Below, in pieces: positions 24,601 to 35,089 of a DNA stretch of 64,000 bases. Within the stretch, counting starts at the first letter, position 1. Every line of letters begins with the position of its first letter. The position numbers and the translations under genes were made by a program. A model generated the notes under the pieces. The model was given only the letters and a program-made list of their open reading frames with translations. It was not told the origin of the DNA and did no database searches. The stretch comes from Cristatella mucedo (taxonomy: Eukaryota; Bryozoa; Phylactolaemata; Cristatellidae). The DNA lies in assembly GCA_009760855.2 (NCBI GenBank), contig WPIO01000041.1:2612501-2676500 (forward strand). The letters are read 5' to 3'.

Positions 24601-27055
24601 GCTGTTTAAAATAGACGTGTATTTTCTCTCCCAGCTTTGATGCACAATATAACTGTTATAGCTTGATCTAGCAGGCTGCTGCAGACGATAGCATCATGAC
24701 TCTGGCAGGCAGCAATACAATCATGTATCCACACCGGCAATGTGGGCTTGCAGTACATTATTTAAAACAGGTTAGTCGCCGGAGGTTGTAAAAATGAGTA
24801 GCACTGAGTGTGTTCATGTATGCTTTAGTAGGCTAGCCTTGGCATTGTACTTGGTTTCTGGTTCATGCTTGCCTAATCAAGACATCTTACAAGTCGTTAG
24901 TCTTTGGCTATTGATTATCTTGCAATGACTTTACAACCAGTACGAGATTTACCGACCAATGCTATCATCCTTTATTAGCACAAAATCTTGCTCATCTGAT
25001 CATATATGGATCATATACGGAGATATATGATATATGATATATGATCATATATGAAGATCTCATTCAATCGACAATGTGTCCTCCTCTGCATCCAAAATCA
25101 CTCGTGAATCACAAAACCTCAAGAACCGTGACATTGATGCCATCAGAGCAAAAATATCTTCTTTAAACACATTTAGTTCGTGTGCTCCCAAAGCCTGGAA
25201 TTCTCTCAAAACTTGCGTCAGGACATCCCCTGACTTGACATCATTTAAAAAAAACTTGAAAACACCTATTTAAGACAGCATTTAGTGGCTCCTTGTAATT
25301 CGTCCTTCATGTGCTTATACGTGCTGACACTGTGCATGCTGCCACTAACCACATTTGCATGCTGACCCTATGCATGTCACCCCTAACCATGTTATTCATG
25401 TTTGTTTATCAAGCATGACATTACTCACCACTCAATTGAATTTCCCTTTGCAGCAAATGTAAAGCGCCTAGAAGGAGATTGAGTTCTCTGAGGGCGTTTT
25501 ATCAAGTACATTATTATTATTTTTATTTTTATTGCTGTGATTCAGCATAAATACGAAGAAGTGAAAGAATGGAGGTAGGGGCCAAAAATTGAAAAGCTGA
25601 AAATAAGGTCATGCGTCTTGCCTCTTATAAGCAATGGAAAGTCTTTTTTATATACAAACAATATTTTATATAAAAACTTTGTTTTATATGTAAACAATAA
25701 GTAAGACAATTATACTAACACCCTCCAACTTAAGCACCATCGTGTGTAAATGTCATGATATTTACACACGATAAGTAGTTCACAGGATAGTGCAAAGACC
25801 TGCCAAATTGAGCACTATTGTGTGCAAATGGCATGCCATTGAAACATGCATACAACTCACTGGACAACTGGTATGCTAAAACCATGCAGTAATATTTTGG
25901 TAGCAACGAGCTTTAATGCCATAAGCCATGATTTCTTTCAAAAAGCATCTAAAATGATAGATTGTGCTTTGACCTGCAGAGGATGGCAGCCCACTGATGC
26001 TAAATATTAAGTCTGTATGCATTCTAGCAAGCGCTCAGACGTTCCCTGAAGTGCAGCACACTGTCTATTCACACGATGCAGCCTTCGTTGTAGCAGAGCT
26101 GCAGCCAGAGCTGCACTTCGGTCCTGCAGCCAGTAGCTTCCAGACGCCTGTCTCGTGCTGGGACCTGTCCGTGACGTCAGAGGGGCATCTGCTGCTGGCT
26201 GCCATGGAGCACGGCCTGAAGGAATACAGCGAGAGCGGCAGAGAGCTGAGCGTCTGGAAACCTGCGAGGCTGAGCAACGGAGGGGAAGACTGGGTCGCTG
26301 CAGTGCGGTCCCTGCAGGACGGACGTGCTGCTGTAGCCTTGCAGTACTCACAGCTCGTCCTGCTGCTCAGACGCAGCTCTGCTGCTGCTGCTGCTGCTGC
26401 AGGGGACTCGCAGTGGCTCGAGGACCGACGTGTCGTGCTGCAGTCACATCCCTGGAAGCTGTCCCTGCTTGATGACCTGCTCGCTGTGACCGAGGCCAGA
26501 CTCAATGACCAGCAGTGGCAGCCTGGCCGAGGGCTGCAGCTGCTGCAGCTGAGCTCGGGGCAGCTGCTGCACAGCAGCGAGTACGAGTATGACATACACA
26601 GTGTGGCTCTCACTGCTGCTGCTCTGGTCACTACGAGCTGGAGAATGGTGAAGCTGGACGATAGCAGAGAGCTGTACGTAGTGGACAGCTGCAGCCACCG
26701 AGGTGACAGACAATGGAGACACGAGCTGAGTAACAAGGAGCGAGCACTGAGCGTTTGCGCTGCAGGCGGCATCCTGTACGTGGCTGTGTGGGGGCTGCAG
26801 GGAGACAGCGAGGACTGTGTGAGGGCGCAAAGTGCTGAGACTGGAGTGATGCTGCTGCAGGTCCTCTCCTACAGCAGCCACGGACTGCAGGAGCCTGTGT
26901 TCCTGTCACTGGGCAGAGGACAGAGGACCGTGCTAGCCGTGCTGAGCGACGACGAAGCAAGCAATGAGTACAGGAATGTGACCGTGTACCCTGCACCAGC
27001 TGCAGCTGCAGCAGCTGGTGCAGGGTACACGGAGGCAGAGAAGAGGAGGAGGTAG
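20713..27055 (+). CDS. TRIM-type RING/B-box/coiled-coil protein with beta-propeller-like C terminus (three exons, in-frame stop)
   Basis: Proposed exons are 20713-21754, 22667-22807 and 25980-27055, with matching phases (1 then 1). The order RING, B-box1, B-box2, coiled coil and a C-terminal repeat domain is that of TRIM E3 ubiquitin ligases, whose RING recruits E2 enzymes while the C-terminal domain binds targets. The catch is an in-frame TAG at 21691-21693, about 60 bp before the first donor. As written, the frame gives either a 326-residue RING/B-box/coiled-coil protein or, if the stop is bypassed, mutated in this allele or removed by another splice, a full-length protein. Exon 3 is far richer in GC than exon 1. 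No family name is assigned. Confidence 0.6.
21694..21754 (+). pseudogene. open extension between the in-frame TAG and a consensus donor
   Basis: After the TAG the same frame stays open for 20 codons and runs into TTCAG followed by GTAAGT, a perfect donor. Its leftover phase (1) fits the acceptor at 22667. This is why I suspect the TAG interrupts a formerly or conditionally continuous exon. Twenty open codons alone would not be significant. Confidence 0.45.
21868..21990 (+). mobile_element. SINE-1 3' part
   Basis: Contains the SINE-1 body motif 'ggcgatcctttattgccaat' followed by a diverged '...gactgttaaatcagttag' end. The head with the A-box is missing. It sits in the first intron of the TRIM-type gene. 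From 21991 to 22666 I see AT-rich intron with a 'taggactgaa/taggaatagg' repeat near 22410-22460. Confidence 0.5.
22667..22807 (+). CDS. TRIM-type gene, exon 2: coiled coil
   Basis: Bounded by the acceptor TGGGTTTAG and a weak donor (CCAA followed by GTATTT). The only open frame starts with CA completing the previous codon and reads KPKQENDGDQHDVQ, then QLAAVEERLQALRELQRK and LREEEEKIVIKLP. Leu spacing and charge pattern are those of a coiled coil, which fits a continuation of the TRIM helical domain. Unspliced, the frame would stop shortly after at 22828-22830. The phase fits both neighbours. Confidence 0.6.
22897..23062 (-). mobile_element. SINE-1, full-length tRNA-derived copy
   Basis: On the minus strand: a tRNA-like head with 'cactaggtaaggcggttgc' (A-box region) and 'ggtcgtgggttcgattcctg' (B-box; GTTCGATTC is 22992-23000 reversed). 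The body 'gggcgatcctttatcgccac', 'tgatagccgtaaaggctctt' and the end 'gaggctgtttaatcagct' follow. An internal palindrome (acgacctcgg/ccgaggtcgt) sits before the B-box. Confidence 0.85.
23063..25059 (+). other. intron of the TRIM-type gene
   Basis: Mostly unique sequence. A LINE-B-type tail (agagcctagaaagagattca ... atcattatcatta) occurs at 23640-23720. Around 25005-25050 there are short inverted repeats built from 'atcatatatg'. I see no exon. Confidence 0.4.
25060..25530 (+). mobile_element. LINE-B 3' end
   Basis: Ends the LINE-B coding frame (AKISSLNTFSSCAPKAWNSL, TSPDLTSFKKNLKT) and includes the 3' non-coding block and an ATT tail. It lies about 450 bp before the last TRIM exon. The stretch 25531-25979 has a 'tatataaaaac' rich part (25650-25700) and nothing else. 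Confidence 0.8.
25980..27055 (+). CDS. TRIM-type gene, exon 3: beta-propeller-like domain
   Basis: The acceptor GACCTGCAG leads into the frame KDGSPLMLNIK (the first Lys is split over the junction). It stays open for about 358 codons to TAG at 27053. The sequence repeats blocks of short beta-strand-like segments, such as WDLSVTSEGHLLLAAMEHG, WVAAVRSLQDGRAAVAL, LSVCAAGGILYVAVWG and PVFLSLGRGQRTVLAVL. That periodicity suits a propeller such as NHL or WD types, though no signature motif is clear. A run of seven Ala lies in the middle. The C terminus (PAPAAAAAAGAG) is encoded by a perfect DNA palindrome. GC and CTGCAG content are much higher than in exon 1. Confidence 0.75.
26984..27030. repeat. 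perfect 20-bp inverted repeat at the end of the TRIM coding sequence
   Basis: The left arm 26984-27003 (starts GTGTACCC) and the right arm 27011-27030 are exact reverse complements around a 7-nt loop. It lies inside the open frame and encodes the Ala-rich tail. Confidence 0.95.
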
Positions 27056-27125
27056 AGGAGGAGGACGAAGAGGAAGAAGAAGAAGAAGAGGTAGAGGTAG
27101 AGGTAGAGGAAGAGGAGGAGCGCTG
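27036..27125 (+). repeat. purine (GAG/GAA) tract
   Basis: About 90 bp of A/G only or nearly so, beginning just before the TRIM stop codon and running into the presumed 3' UTR. From 27126 to 27599 I see no gene. Confidence 0.9.
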
Positions 27126-27599
27126 CAAGAGGGCTCCCCCTGCAGGCAGCAGCTGAGAGTTAGCTGAGAGTTGCCTGCAGCTGCTGCTGGGAGGCAGCTA
27201 CACAGCACTGCAGGTCACTCAGCTTCTTTTGACTGAGTCAACTGCTCACATACCTGACTGTCCTCTCTATCTTGTAACAAATTAAATAATCCGTGATTTT
27301 TTGAGTCCGGCGATTTGTCTCCTACAAGCACGAATAGGTGTAGCCAGTTGCAGCAGCTGCTACACTGAGAAAGCTGCCAGCTTCTGCCGACGTTACGTCT
27401 GAGCAGACGCTGCCCTAATCTCACTGCATACCAGAGAGCTGGCAGCCAATCAGTTAGCTGGCCACACCTCCTTGTTCTCCACTTGCCTGTTGGGTCGCTT
27501 GGGCACCCGAGATAGCTCGTGAGCTGAAGACTTAGGAAAATGTAATCAGGCTGCTTGAAGCTAAAGCCAGCGATGCGACGCCTTATTGGATAAACGAAG

Positions 27600-27978
27600 T
27601 CAAACCTGGTCGGACAAAGTTCACACGAGCAGGTTCATGTGAAAGGCGACCGAAGCTTTAGCTCTGCAGGTTCTAGACTGTGGAACTCCATAGTTTTTAG
27701 GCAACGACAACTACTCTCCTGCTGCCGACTATGGCACTTCATTTTCAGCGGTCCAGTGCTGCTACTTTCATGCTAATCACTACCTCAATTGCTCTCCTGA
27801 CTCTGCTATGCTTCCCACTTTCTCTTTTTTGCATGAGACGAAGTCTGTTGGCTGCCGAATGGGTACCGAAAGCCGCTTAGGCTGTGAGTGGGCTATACAA
27901 AACTCTCCTGCATAACACCCATAAAGTCTTAATGATGTTGTGGAGTTACAAACGGAGATACATTACATTACATTACAA
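27600..27978 (+). mobile_element. LINE-A 3' end
   Basis: Same blocks as 76-428, with a tail of ACATT units at 27960-27975. It points toward the minus-strand LINE-A that starts 84 bp further on, so the two copies meet tail to tail. Confidence 0.85.
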
Positions 27979-28061
27979 GCAAGCAGCCTGGTGAATTTAA
28001 AGGGAGCCAGGGTAGGTTTTTCTGACCTGGCGAAACTAATTCGAGAAGCAGCAGCTTCGTG

Positions 28062-30080
28062 GATTGTAATGTAATGTATCTCCGTCTGTAGCTCCACAAA
28101 GTCAGAAAGACCAGGTGGGTGTTACGCAGGAGAGTTTTGTATAGCGCACTCACAGCCTAAGCGGCTTTCGGTACGCATTCGGTAGCCAACAGACTTCGTC
28201 TCACAAAACAAAGAGAAAGTGGGAAGCATAGCAGAGTCAGGAGAGCAGTTGAGGTAGTGAGTAGCATAGAAGTAGCAGTTCAGGACCGCTGAAAAAGATG
28301 TGCCATAGTCGGCAGTAGGAGAGTAGTTGTCGTTGCCTAAAAATTGTGTGGAGTTCCACAGTCTAGAACCTGCAGAGGTAAAGCATCTGTCGCCAACTGT
28401 CTTTAAGCTGAGGAATGGGACAGCTAATGTACTGTCCACACAGGGCCTCAGGGCACGAACAGGCTGAAACTGATGCAGCAGTTCAGCTAGGTACGAAGGA
28501 GCCAAGCCGTGGCGGGCCTTGTGGGTCAGCGTAAGAACTTTGCTCCGTATCCTTTGCTCAACCGGCAACCATCCTAGCTCTTCCAGCAAAGGTGACACGT
28601 GCTCAAACCGCTGGGACTTGAAGACCAGCCTTGCAGCCATATTCATAGTCCGCTGTAGTGGCATAATAGCTTTCTTTGGCAGCCCAGCCAAAAGGGAATT
28701 ACAGTAATCAAGCCGAGACAGAACTAAAGAGCTAGTTAAATTTTTTACAGACCACTGTGGGAGACAGCTCCTAATCTTGGATAGGGATCGGATGTGATGG
28801 CTAGCTGTAGAGGCAGTCTTCTGAATGAAGCTTTTGAAATTGAGGCAGCTGTCGAACACGACACCTAAATTACGAGCACGTGTTGAAGGTCGCACAATAG
28901 CATTACCTATTAGAAGTGAAAAGCCTTTTAATCCTGCCACACGCTTAGTCAGTCCTATGATCAGCAGCTCGGTTTTATCGTCATTTAATTTCAGGAAGTT
29001 TTCCGACATCCAGGATCAAATATCGGCAAGGCAAGCATTCAGTCTCTCAGTTGCTGCAGCAGATTCCGACGGTTTAAATGACAAATACAACTGAGTATCG
29101 TCAGCATAGAAGTGATATCCTATTCCATGGGCCTTAATCACTTTTCCCAGAGGTTGTGTATAAATGGAGAACAGCAAGGGACCGAGAACGGACCCTTGAG
29201 GGACTCCACAGGTGACCCTTCTAGTGTCTGAGACCTGACCCCCACACGACACGGATTGAACACGATCAGACAAGTATGCTTTAAACCACGCCAGTGCTTC
29301 GTCTGCCAGACCGATCGTTGTTCTCAATCGTTCAAGCAGAACTTCGTGATTAATGGTGTCGTAGGCAGCAGACAGAACCAGCATAGCTATGGCAGTGACA
29401 TTCCTGTCGTCGTTGCCACGTAGATTGTAATTGTTAACACGGAGGAGAGCAGTTTCGGTAGAGTGCTGCCTCTTGAACCCTGGTTGAAATGTTTCTGACA
29501 ATCCATTATATTCAATATGTTCAACTAGCTGCTTAGCAACAATTTTTTCAAGAATCTTTGATAAGAACGGAAGAAGGGAAACTGGACGATAGTTTGCTAG
29601 GACCTCTGTGTCTAATCCAGGCTTTTTAAGAATAGGTCTAACGATTGCCGATTTGAAGGACTTGGGAACGACCCCTTTTTCCAAAGAAGCATTAAAAATC
29701 TTGGTTATGGCAGGGCTAAGTTGGTCAGCTAGTGAAGACCACAGAGATGAAGGTATGGGGTCTTCAGGAGACGAGCTCTTTTTGCTAGACCTTATTAAGG
29801 CAGCCACATCACAGGTAGAAACATCGGAGAACCTTTTAAGAAAGGTCACAGGCTGTGGAACCGCGGTTGAGGAGCGGCGATTGCTTTGGTCGGAGGGGGC
29901 TTAATGGAGGCACGAATGTGCACAGTTTTTTCAGTAAAGAAGGCTGAAAACTTTTCGGCTGAGCCCTTAATATCTGGGGAGTCAGACCTCACAGCACTGG
30001 CCAGTAAATGGTTTACTGTCTTATAAATCTGTTTAGTGTCCGACTGGCAGGAATTCATTGAAGAAGCATGCCCAGCAGAT
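28062..30080 (-). mobile_element. LINE-A, best-preserved copy (RT and C-terminal region)
   Basis: On the minus strand a single frame of 576 codons (29849 down to 28122) is broken only by one TGA near 29010-29015. It covers the lead-in to RT (SSPEDPIPSSLWSSLADQL, ILKKPG, NYRPVSLLPFLSKILEKI), QRHSTETALLR-type text, motif A (VLSAAYDTINHEVLLERL), motif B (CGVPQGSVLGPLLFSIY) and motif C (FYADDTQLY; YADD at 29097-29108). The C-terminal WMSENFLKLNDDKTELL and 'SPLLEELGWLPVEQR' blocks follow. The decayed copy at 17.5 kb has Arg (CGA) where this one has TGA. The 5' end is truncated near 30080, and a short tail lies at 28062-28075. Family: CR1/L2-like non-LTR retrotransposon. Confidence 0.92.
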
Positions 30081-30386
30081 AGCACTCAACAGAGAACACT
30101 CGACAGACGCCTTTGATAGATACCGCTAGTAGGCAGCTAGCTCGGCGGCTAAGCTTTTACGTGGTGCTGGTCAAGCACAGGTAGAATAATTCTAATTTTC
30201 CCCTTGGCTAAGGCGGCTAACCAGCTGCATTAGCTGCTGTCGCTGCACTTTTAATAAATGAAATACAATTGCTTAGTATAGCGCCATGATATCATTTTAA
30301 CCCCAAGTTAAGGCGAGCAAATTAACTCGCTGATCAGGCGTCAGGTCCAAGAGTGTCGCGAAATCGAATCTATTCGAGTGACGAGC
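30081..30386. other. no gene seen
   Basis: Short unique stretch between the truncated LINE-A and the small minus-strand frame that follows. Nothing is recognised. Confidence 0.3.
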
Positions 30387-30656
30387 TCAGCAAACGATAA
30401 GCTTTGAGTTGCTCAGCTCCTTCATCTGAGCCTCCACTCGCACCAGCTCCTTCTGCAGCACCTGCAGCAGATCAGTGCACTCCTCCTGCCTGAGCCCTGC
30501 AGCAGCATAAACAGTTTGCAAGAGTACACGTGGCAGCATGAGTTCAGCATTACAGGAGTCGTCCTTTAAAAAAGTCATCAGATTCAAGGATTTATGAATG
30601 AGTAACACGCCTAACCTCTCATCCAGCCAGCTTGCAGTTTTCTCGTCCCCAAGCTC
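30387..30656 (-). CDS. small minus-strand open frame with coiled-coil character (doubtful)
   Basis: About 89 open codons after a TAG at 30657-30659, ending in VLQKELVRVEAQMKELSNSK and a stop. It is rich in Leu, Glu and Lys in a helical pattern with few rare codons, unlike the surrounding noise. It could be a last exon of a gene on the minus strand. No good acceptor lies at its 5' edge, however, and no homologue is recognised. Upstream (30670-30778, minus) another short frame from an ATG runs to a GTAAGA donor-like site, without clear support. Confidence 0.25.
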   Translation of the reverse strand, partial: ELGDEKTASWLDERLGVLLIHKSLNLMTFLKDDSCNAELMLPRVLLQTVYAAAGLRQEECTDLLQVLQKELVRVEAQMKELSNSKLIVC

Positions 30657-30804
30657 CTACTCTTACCCAGCTCTATGTTGAACAAGTGTGTGCCTTTGCT
30701 ACTTTCCAGCTTTGTCTCGTTTTTGTCTACACCGGACTCTCTGTCCTCCTCTTTTGTCGCATAGAGCTTCCGTGACATTCACACACCCGCTGACACACAA
30801 CCCA

Positions 30805-31060
<256 letters not shown>

Positions 31061-31129
31061 GTCTGCAGCAAACGTAAAGCGCCTAAAAAGAGATTCAGCA
31101 AGTAGCCTCAGCAAGTCTTTAAGTCCTAG

Positions 31130-31480
31130 AGGTGTACGCACGTGCCTCCTTTGCTACAAGAGCTAGGATGGATGCCGGTTGAGCAACGGATACAGAGCAA
31201 AGTTCTGAAGCTGATCCACAAGGCCCGCCTCGTCACGTGATTCTGTGCATGATTCGGTGCATGTCATCGAGGTACTTACTAAGTGACCGGTGGCCAAGAG
31301 TGCTTGCCTATTTGCAAGCTCCTGCAAGCTGGCCTTATCATGACATTTGCTTGCTTTTGCGTGCTTAATGCAGTGCATGTCACTAACCCTCAGCTATTGA
31401 TTTTCTCGTAGTGAGCTGTCAAGCTCTTGTGATGGAGATCTCGTTCTCTTAAGGTGCTATACAAACGACCAATCCCTGTC
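31130..31480 (+). mobile_element. LINE fragment
   Basis: Translates in part to PLLQELGWMPVEQRIQSKVL, the LINE-A C-terminal block, then a diverged 3' end with 'gagatctcgttctcttaagg' and 'gctatacaaac'. Confidence 0.6.
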
Positions 31481-31619
31481 AATGTGTTTATTATATTTAT
31501 GATCTTTCCGATTAACTCACAACCACGATACCCAAGATGCAATTGTAATTCAGCCATGCAAGGTAGCACTTTTTCTTAGGGCCCTGCAATCGCCTTCATT
31601 TAAACTGACACGGCTGCAC

Positions 31620-31790
31620 TCGGCTTAGGTCTTTGCCCAGGTGTAAGGTACTCAAACTTCAGACGAAGGTCGCGGATTCTAGTCCTGCATCAGCAATGTT
31701 TCAGTGCCAACTGCATGGTGATTGTGATATCCGCCAAGGTTCTCTTGCCACTATAGAAATAAGGCTGCCACATCAGTTACTCTGTACTTA
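31620..31790 (+). mobile_element. diverged SINE-1 copy
   Basis: Shows a tRNA-like head ('caggtgtaaggtactcaaac', 'gaaggtcgcggattctagtc') and the SINE-1 end '...actatagaaataaggctgcc'. It is quite diverged. Confidence 0.45.
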
Positions 31791-32924
31791 AGAAAATGTG
31801 TATACGCACAAATACCTCGGCATATTAATACATACAGTACGTATTAATGGATACACGCTCGTGTATTAGTTGCAGAGACTGGGCAGAATTGCTCCATGCA
31901 GGTCATAGATGTTGGTCGCTATCCAAATAGAGCAGATGAACGAGGAGGAAACCCCTAAGCTTGTGGTTAGACAAGGCAGCAGAGAGAGAGGAATAGAGAA
32001 TGCCGCGACATCTGGCCCCTTAAGCTGGCGTCTTAGCCAAGATTCCCTGCCAGTCTGTCAGTTTGGCTCCAGCAAGCTTGAAAGGGCTGTCTTTAGGTGT
32101 GAATGCACACACACTGTCTGGAATTACTTGTCTAGAAAATAGTACTATGAATACTAATACGAAGCTCCGAAATCGAAAAAGATGAGATAGAAAGCACTAG
32201 AAAGTGAGAAAGGCAGAAAGAAAGATGGACAGGGCGAGAGAGAAAGAGTGAAGAAGACAGAGAGAGGCAGCGAGAGAGACAGATGATAGACATCTTTCAA
32301 AAGGCCTTCCAAGCGATTATAGACCGTCTCTTTTCTAACACAAATGTTAAGAATACTCAAACATGCAGTTGGCATGAATCTGTAATTGCAGCAGTGACCG
32401 AGCAAATCACTCCTCTTTCCCTAAAAACACTGGGCAGCTGCATCAGCATTCTAAATATCTAATCTCTCGGAGCACATTAAACCAATTTTTAACGTCGCCT
32501 CCCAGCCAAATGGCCAAAGAAAATAAAAACTTGCATCAAACATATTGCTTCTTACAGGCTCCAACCATTTGTATGAAAAAAACTAGCCTCAAGTTTGCGA
32601 TAACCTAATCCGGTTTGTTGGCAGACGCTGCTGCTGCTCAGAGCTGCTTGCAATGCATGTGCTGCTCATTTAAGCTTTGGGCTGTTCACTTATGGATGTC
32701 ATTTCGGGTTGGCTTCACTCTAAAATGTGCACAAAATGCAATTGGCAGACCAATGCTTGCACTGGAAGTTTCCCGACCACAAATGGACCAAATTTTGGCC
32801 AGGTGATTTAGAAAGACACACTTGACAGACGAAGAATTAATTTGCCCAGGGTACCTCATGCTTACCAAATTTCATTGCCAAAAGCCATAAGGCATATGGA
32901 AGACCTTGAAGTCAACGTCATTAC
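31791..32924. other. no gene seen; GA-rich stretch
   Basis: A purine-rich block (GAGA/GAAAG) lies at 32170-32290. Two overlapping open frames at 32615-32868 on opposite strands have no motif. Confidence 0.3.
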
Positions 32925-33065
32925 AGTGGTAGGGTGCCTGCTCTGCACAACACAGGTCGTGCATTTGGGTCCTGCAGTGGGCGATCCTTTATTACTCACT
33001 GCATATGGTGTCGATAGCAGTTCAAATTCTTTTGCTGCTACATAAATAAGGCTGTTAAATTAGCT
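32925..33065 (+). mobile_element. SINE-1 copy
   Basis: Contains 'aggtcgtgcatttgggtcct' (B-box region), 'gtgggcgatcctttattact' and the end 'aaataaggctgttaaattag'. The start is diverged. Confidence 0.65.
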
Positions 33066-33284
33066 AACCTCAATTCAAGGTCTAGCGGATCGTTCGCTGA
33101 GCCGGCTGAACCTGCTTCCGGTGCAAAACATGGGCCACCATTTGACTCCTCAGAGTCCACCAATAAATGCCTGAGACGCCGAGAATAAAGGGAGACGTTG
33201 CGTCACGTGCTCTCGAGCTGCCGCCGCCTGATGATGCCGGCCATCAGGTCCGGGCACTACACGATCCTTAACCGTCTCTAAGAC

Positions 33285-33545
33285 GCCTTGCCTGATAATA
33301 ATCCTAATGATGCACTTGATAAAGCGCCCTCGGATAACTTAATCTCTTTCTAGGTGATTTGCGTTTGCTGGAAGGAAAACGCGATTGAATGGGGAGTGAT
33401 ATCATGCTTGATGAAGACGTGCACAGGGTCAGCATGCAAGTGTGGTCAGTGGCAGCACGCATAAGCACGTAAAGGACGAACCCATGTGACCTACTAAATG
33501 CTGTCCTAAATAGGTGTTTTTAATTTATTTTTAAATGTGGTCAAG
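33285..33545 (-). mobile_element. LINE-B 3' end, inverted
   Basis: Begins with 'ataataatcctaatgatgca' (tail), then 'cttgataaagcgccctcgga' and the reverse of the 3' non-coding block, ending in the last coding codons. Confidence 0.8.
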
Positions 33546-33547
33546 TT

Positions 33548-34040
33548 TGGGATGTCGTGACGAGATCACATTGGACAATTGACGACAGAGGACAGATTCC
33601 CTGTTGTGAGCGAGAGCTCACTGTGCCCAGACCTCGTCGACGATGGGACAATGGCAATCATAATCGACGCGGCGGTCCCGTTCGAGAACGACGACGATGC
33701 CCTGGTGGATTGGAATATCACAAAATACATAGGCATCCCACGTGACTTCCGGCCTCAGGGTCGGGTTTCAGCGTCTGTCCTACCATTCGTTCATTCGTCA
33801 CAAGAGCGATTATGTCTTGGTACCCTGATAATGAGCGGTGTCTTGTTGTCCTTGGCATCAAAGCTGCGTGTCGGAAGCTCGTCCGGAAACCATGTGTAAG
33901 CAACGCAGTGTGTGGCAGTGCCGTGGTGTCGGCCCTGTTCTCTGTGGAGGGAAGCAGCCGTGCTGTCGTTCCTCACAGCAGCGCTCAGCCCACAGGAGGT
34001 GGGGTGGGGGGAGAGGACGGCGAACTATCCGTGCTTGCTT
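33548..34040 (+). mobile_element. C-terminal remnant of an R2/NeSL-like retrotransposon (frame-broken)
   Basis: One frame reads LCPDLVDDGTMAIIIDAAVP and FENDDDALVDWNITKYIGI, followed by a diverged FRPQGRVSASVLPFV. Another frame continues with PDNERCLVVLGIKAACRKL and CVSNAVCGSAVVSAL. The order (R/C-PDLV, IxD-x-xVPFEN, KY, then DPDNE-like LGI-AA-RKL and CVS-AV-GS) is typical of the C-terminal region of RLE-bearing LINEs. The frame shift near 33840 and loss of everything upstream make it a dead fragment. Confidence 0.45.
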
Positions 34041-35089
34041 AATATCGATATTCTAATATAAAATATATTTTTTGCATACGACTACTGTACGACAACTGCA
34101 AAGACCGAAGGAAGCGATATGAAAGTAAACCATATTCGGTGTTGATGAACGCTTTATACAAGTTACATACACCGCGTTTGTGACAGTCTGCTTGAAAAAC
34201 ATGACTTTCATTATTAGCTCACTGTAGTTTATGAATAAGGCCGATTAGTCATCGCCGACACATTGGTCGACGTTTACTGCATATTAGGTGTCTGATTGCT
34301 CAGTCACTTGCATTGGTACAGCTTGGAGTACGAGTTCTTATGGTAAATTGAACCGCTATATAACGATTGCATTTTGCGAGTTTGATCCAGAGCACTGACT
34401 ATTTTCACCCGAGTAGTCTTCATGTCAAGTGTTGCGTTTTTTTCTACCTAAATCTCGATTCTCAAACAGCTTGGAAAAAACAGGTATCCCAGCACACTAT
34501 GAACGCCACCGCCTGGCAGCTGAACTAGCGACTTCTCTCTAGATGTATCTCGGCCGAAGGGAATATGATTTAATCCTAGCAGGAAAAAGTAAGCGTTGGA
34601 AATTTTTAGGCACAAAGAAACAAAGAGACTGCACGTGCGGAGAACTTAAAAGGGTTTCACTTTAAAAAGAAACATACATCAGCTGATTTGACACCCTCAT
34701 TTGCATAGTACCTCCTGGGCTATCGCGGGCGTTAGAGTCTTCTCACGTGACCGACTGAGGGTCCGCCCGGCAAAAACCTATTGACGGCGGCTTCTTTAAA
34801 ACATAGATAGCACGTCTAAATCTGTTTGCGTGCCCGTAAAAAACCCAATCTACATATAAAGTTTGACAATTCGCTGCCAGAACGATCGAGATTTAATGGC
34901 AAACTATGAGTATGATGATTGGACAACCATGCTAAAGCAATCAAACATCCCACTCGTACTTTGACATACGAAAGCAGAAAATCGCCGCAGCTGGTCAATA
35001 GGAACCCTGGTTAGTAACGTGCGTTGAACTTTAAACAGAAAAGCACTCAAAGCACGCAGGAGAAAAGACAGGTGTCCGAGGGCGCAGCG
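34041..35089. other. no gene seen
   Basis: About 1 kb of AT-moderate unique sequence. No repeat or coding pattern is recognised. Confidence 0.35.

Noticed and set aside
26065-26881. Antisense frames over TRIM exon 3
   Set aside because: Ser/Cys/Leu-rich shadows caused by the CTG/CAG-rich coding strand.
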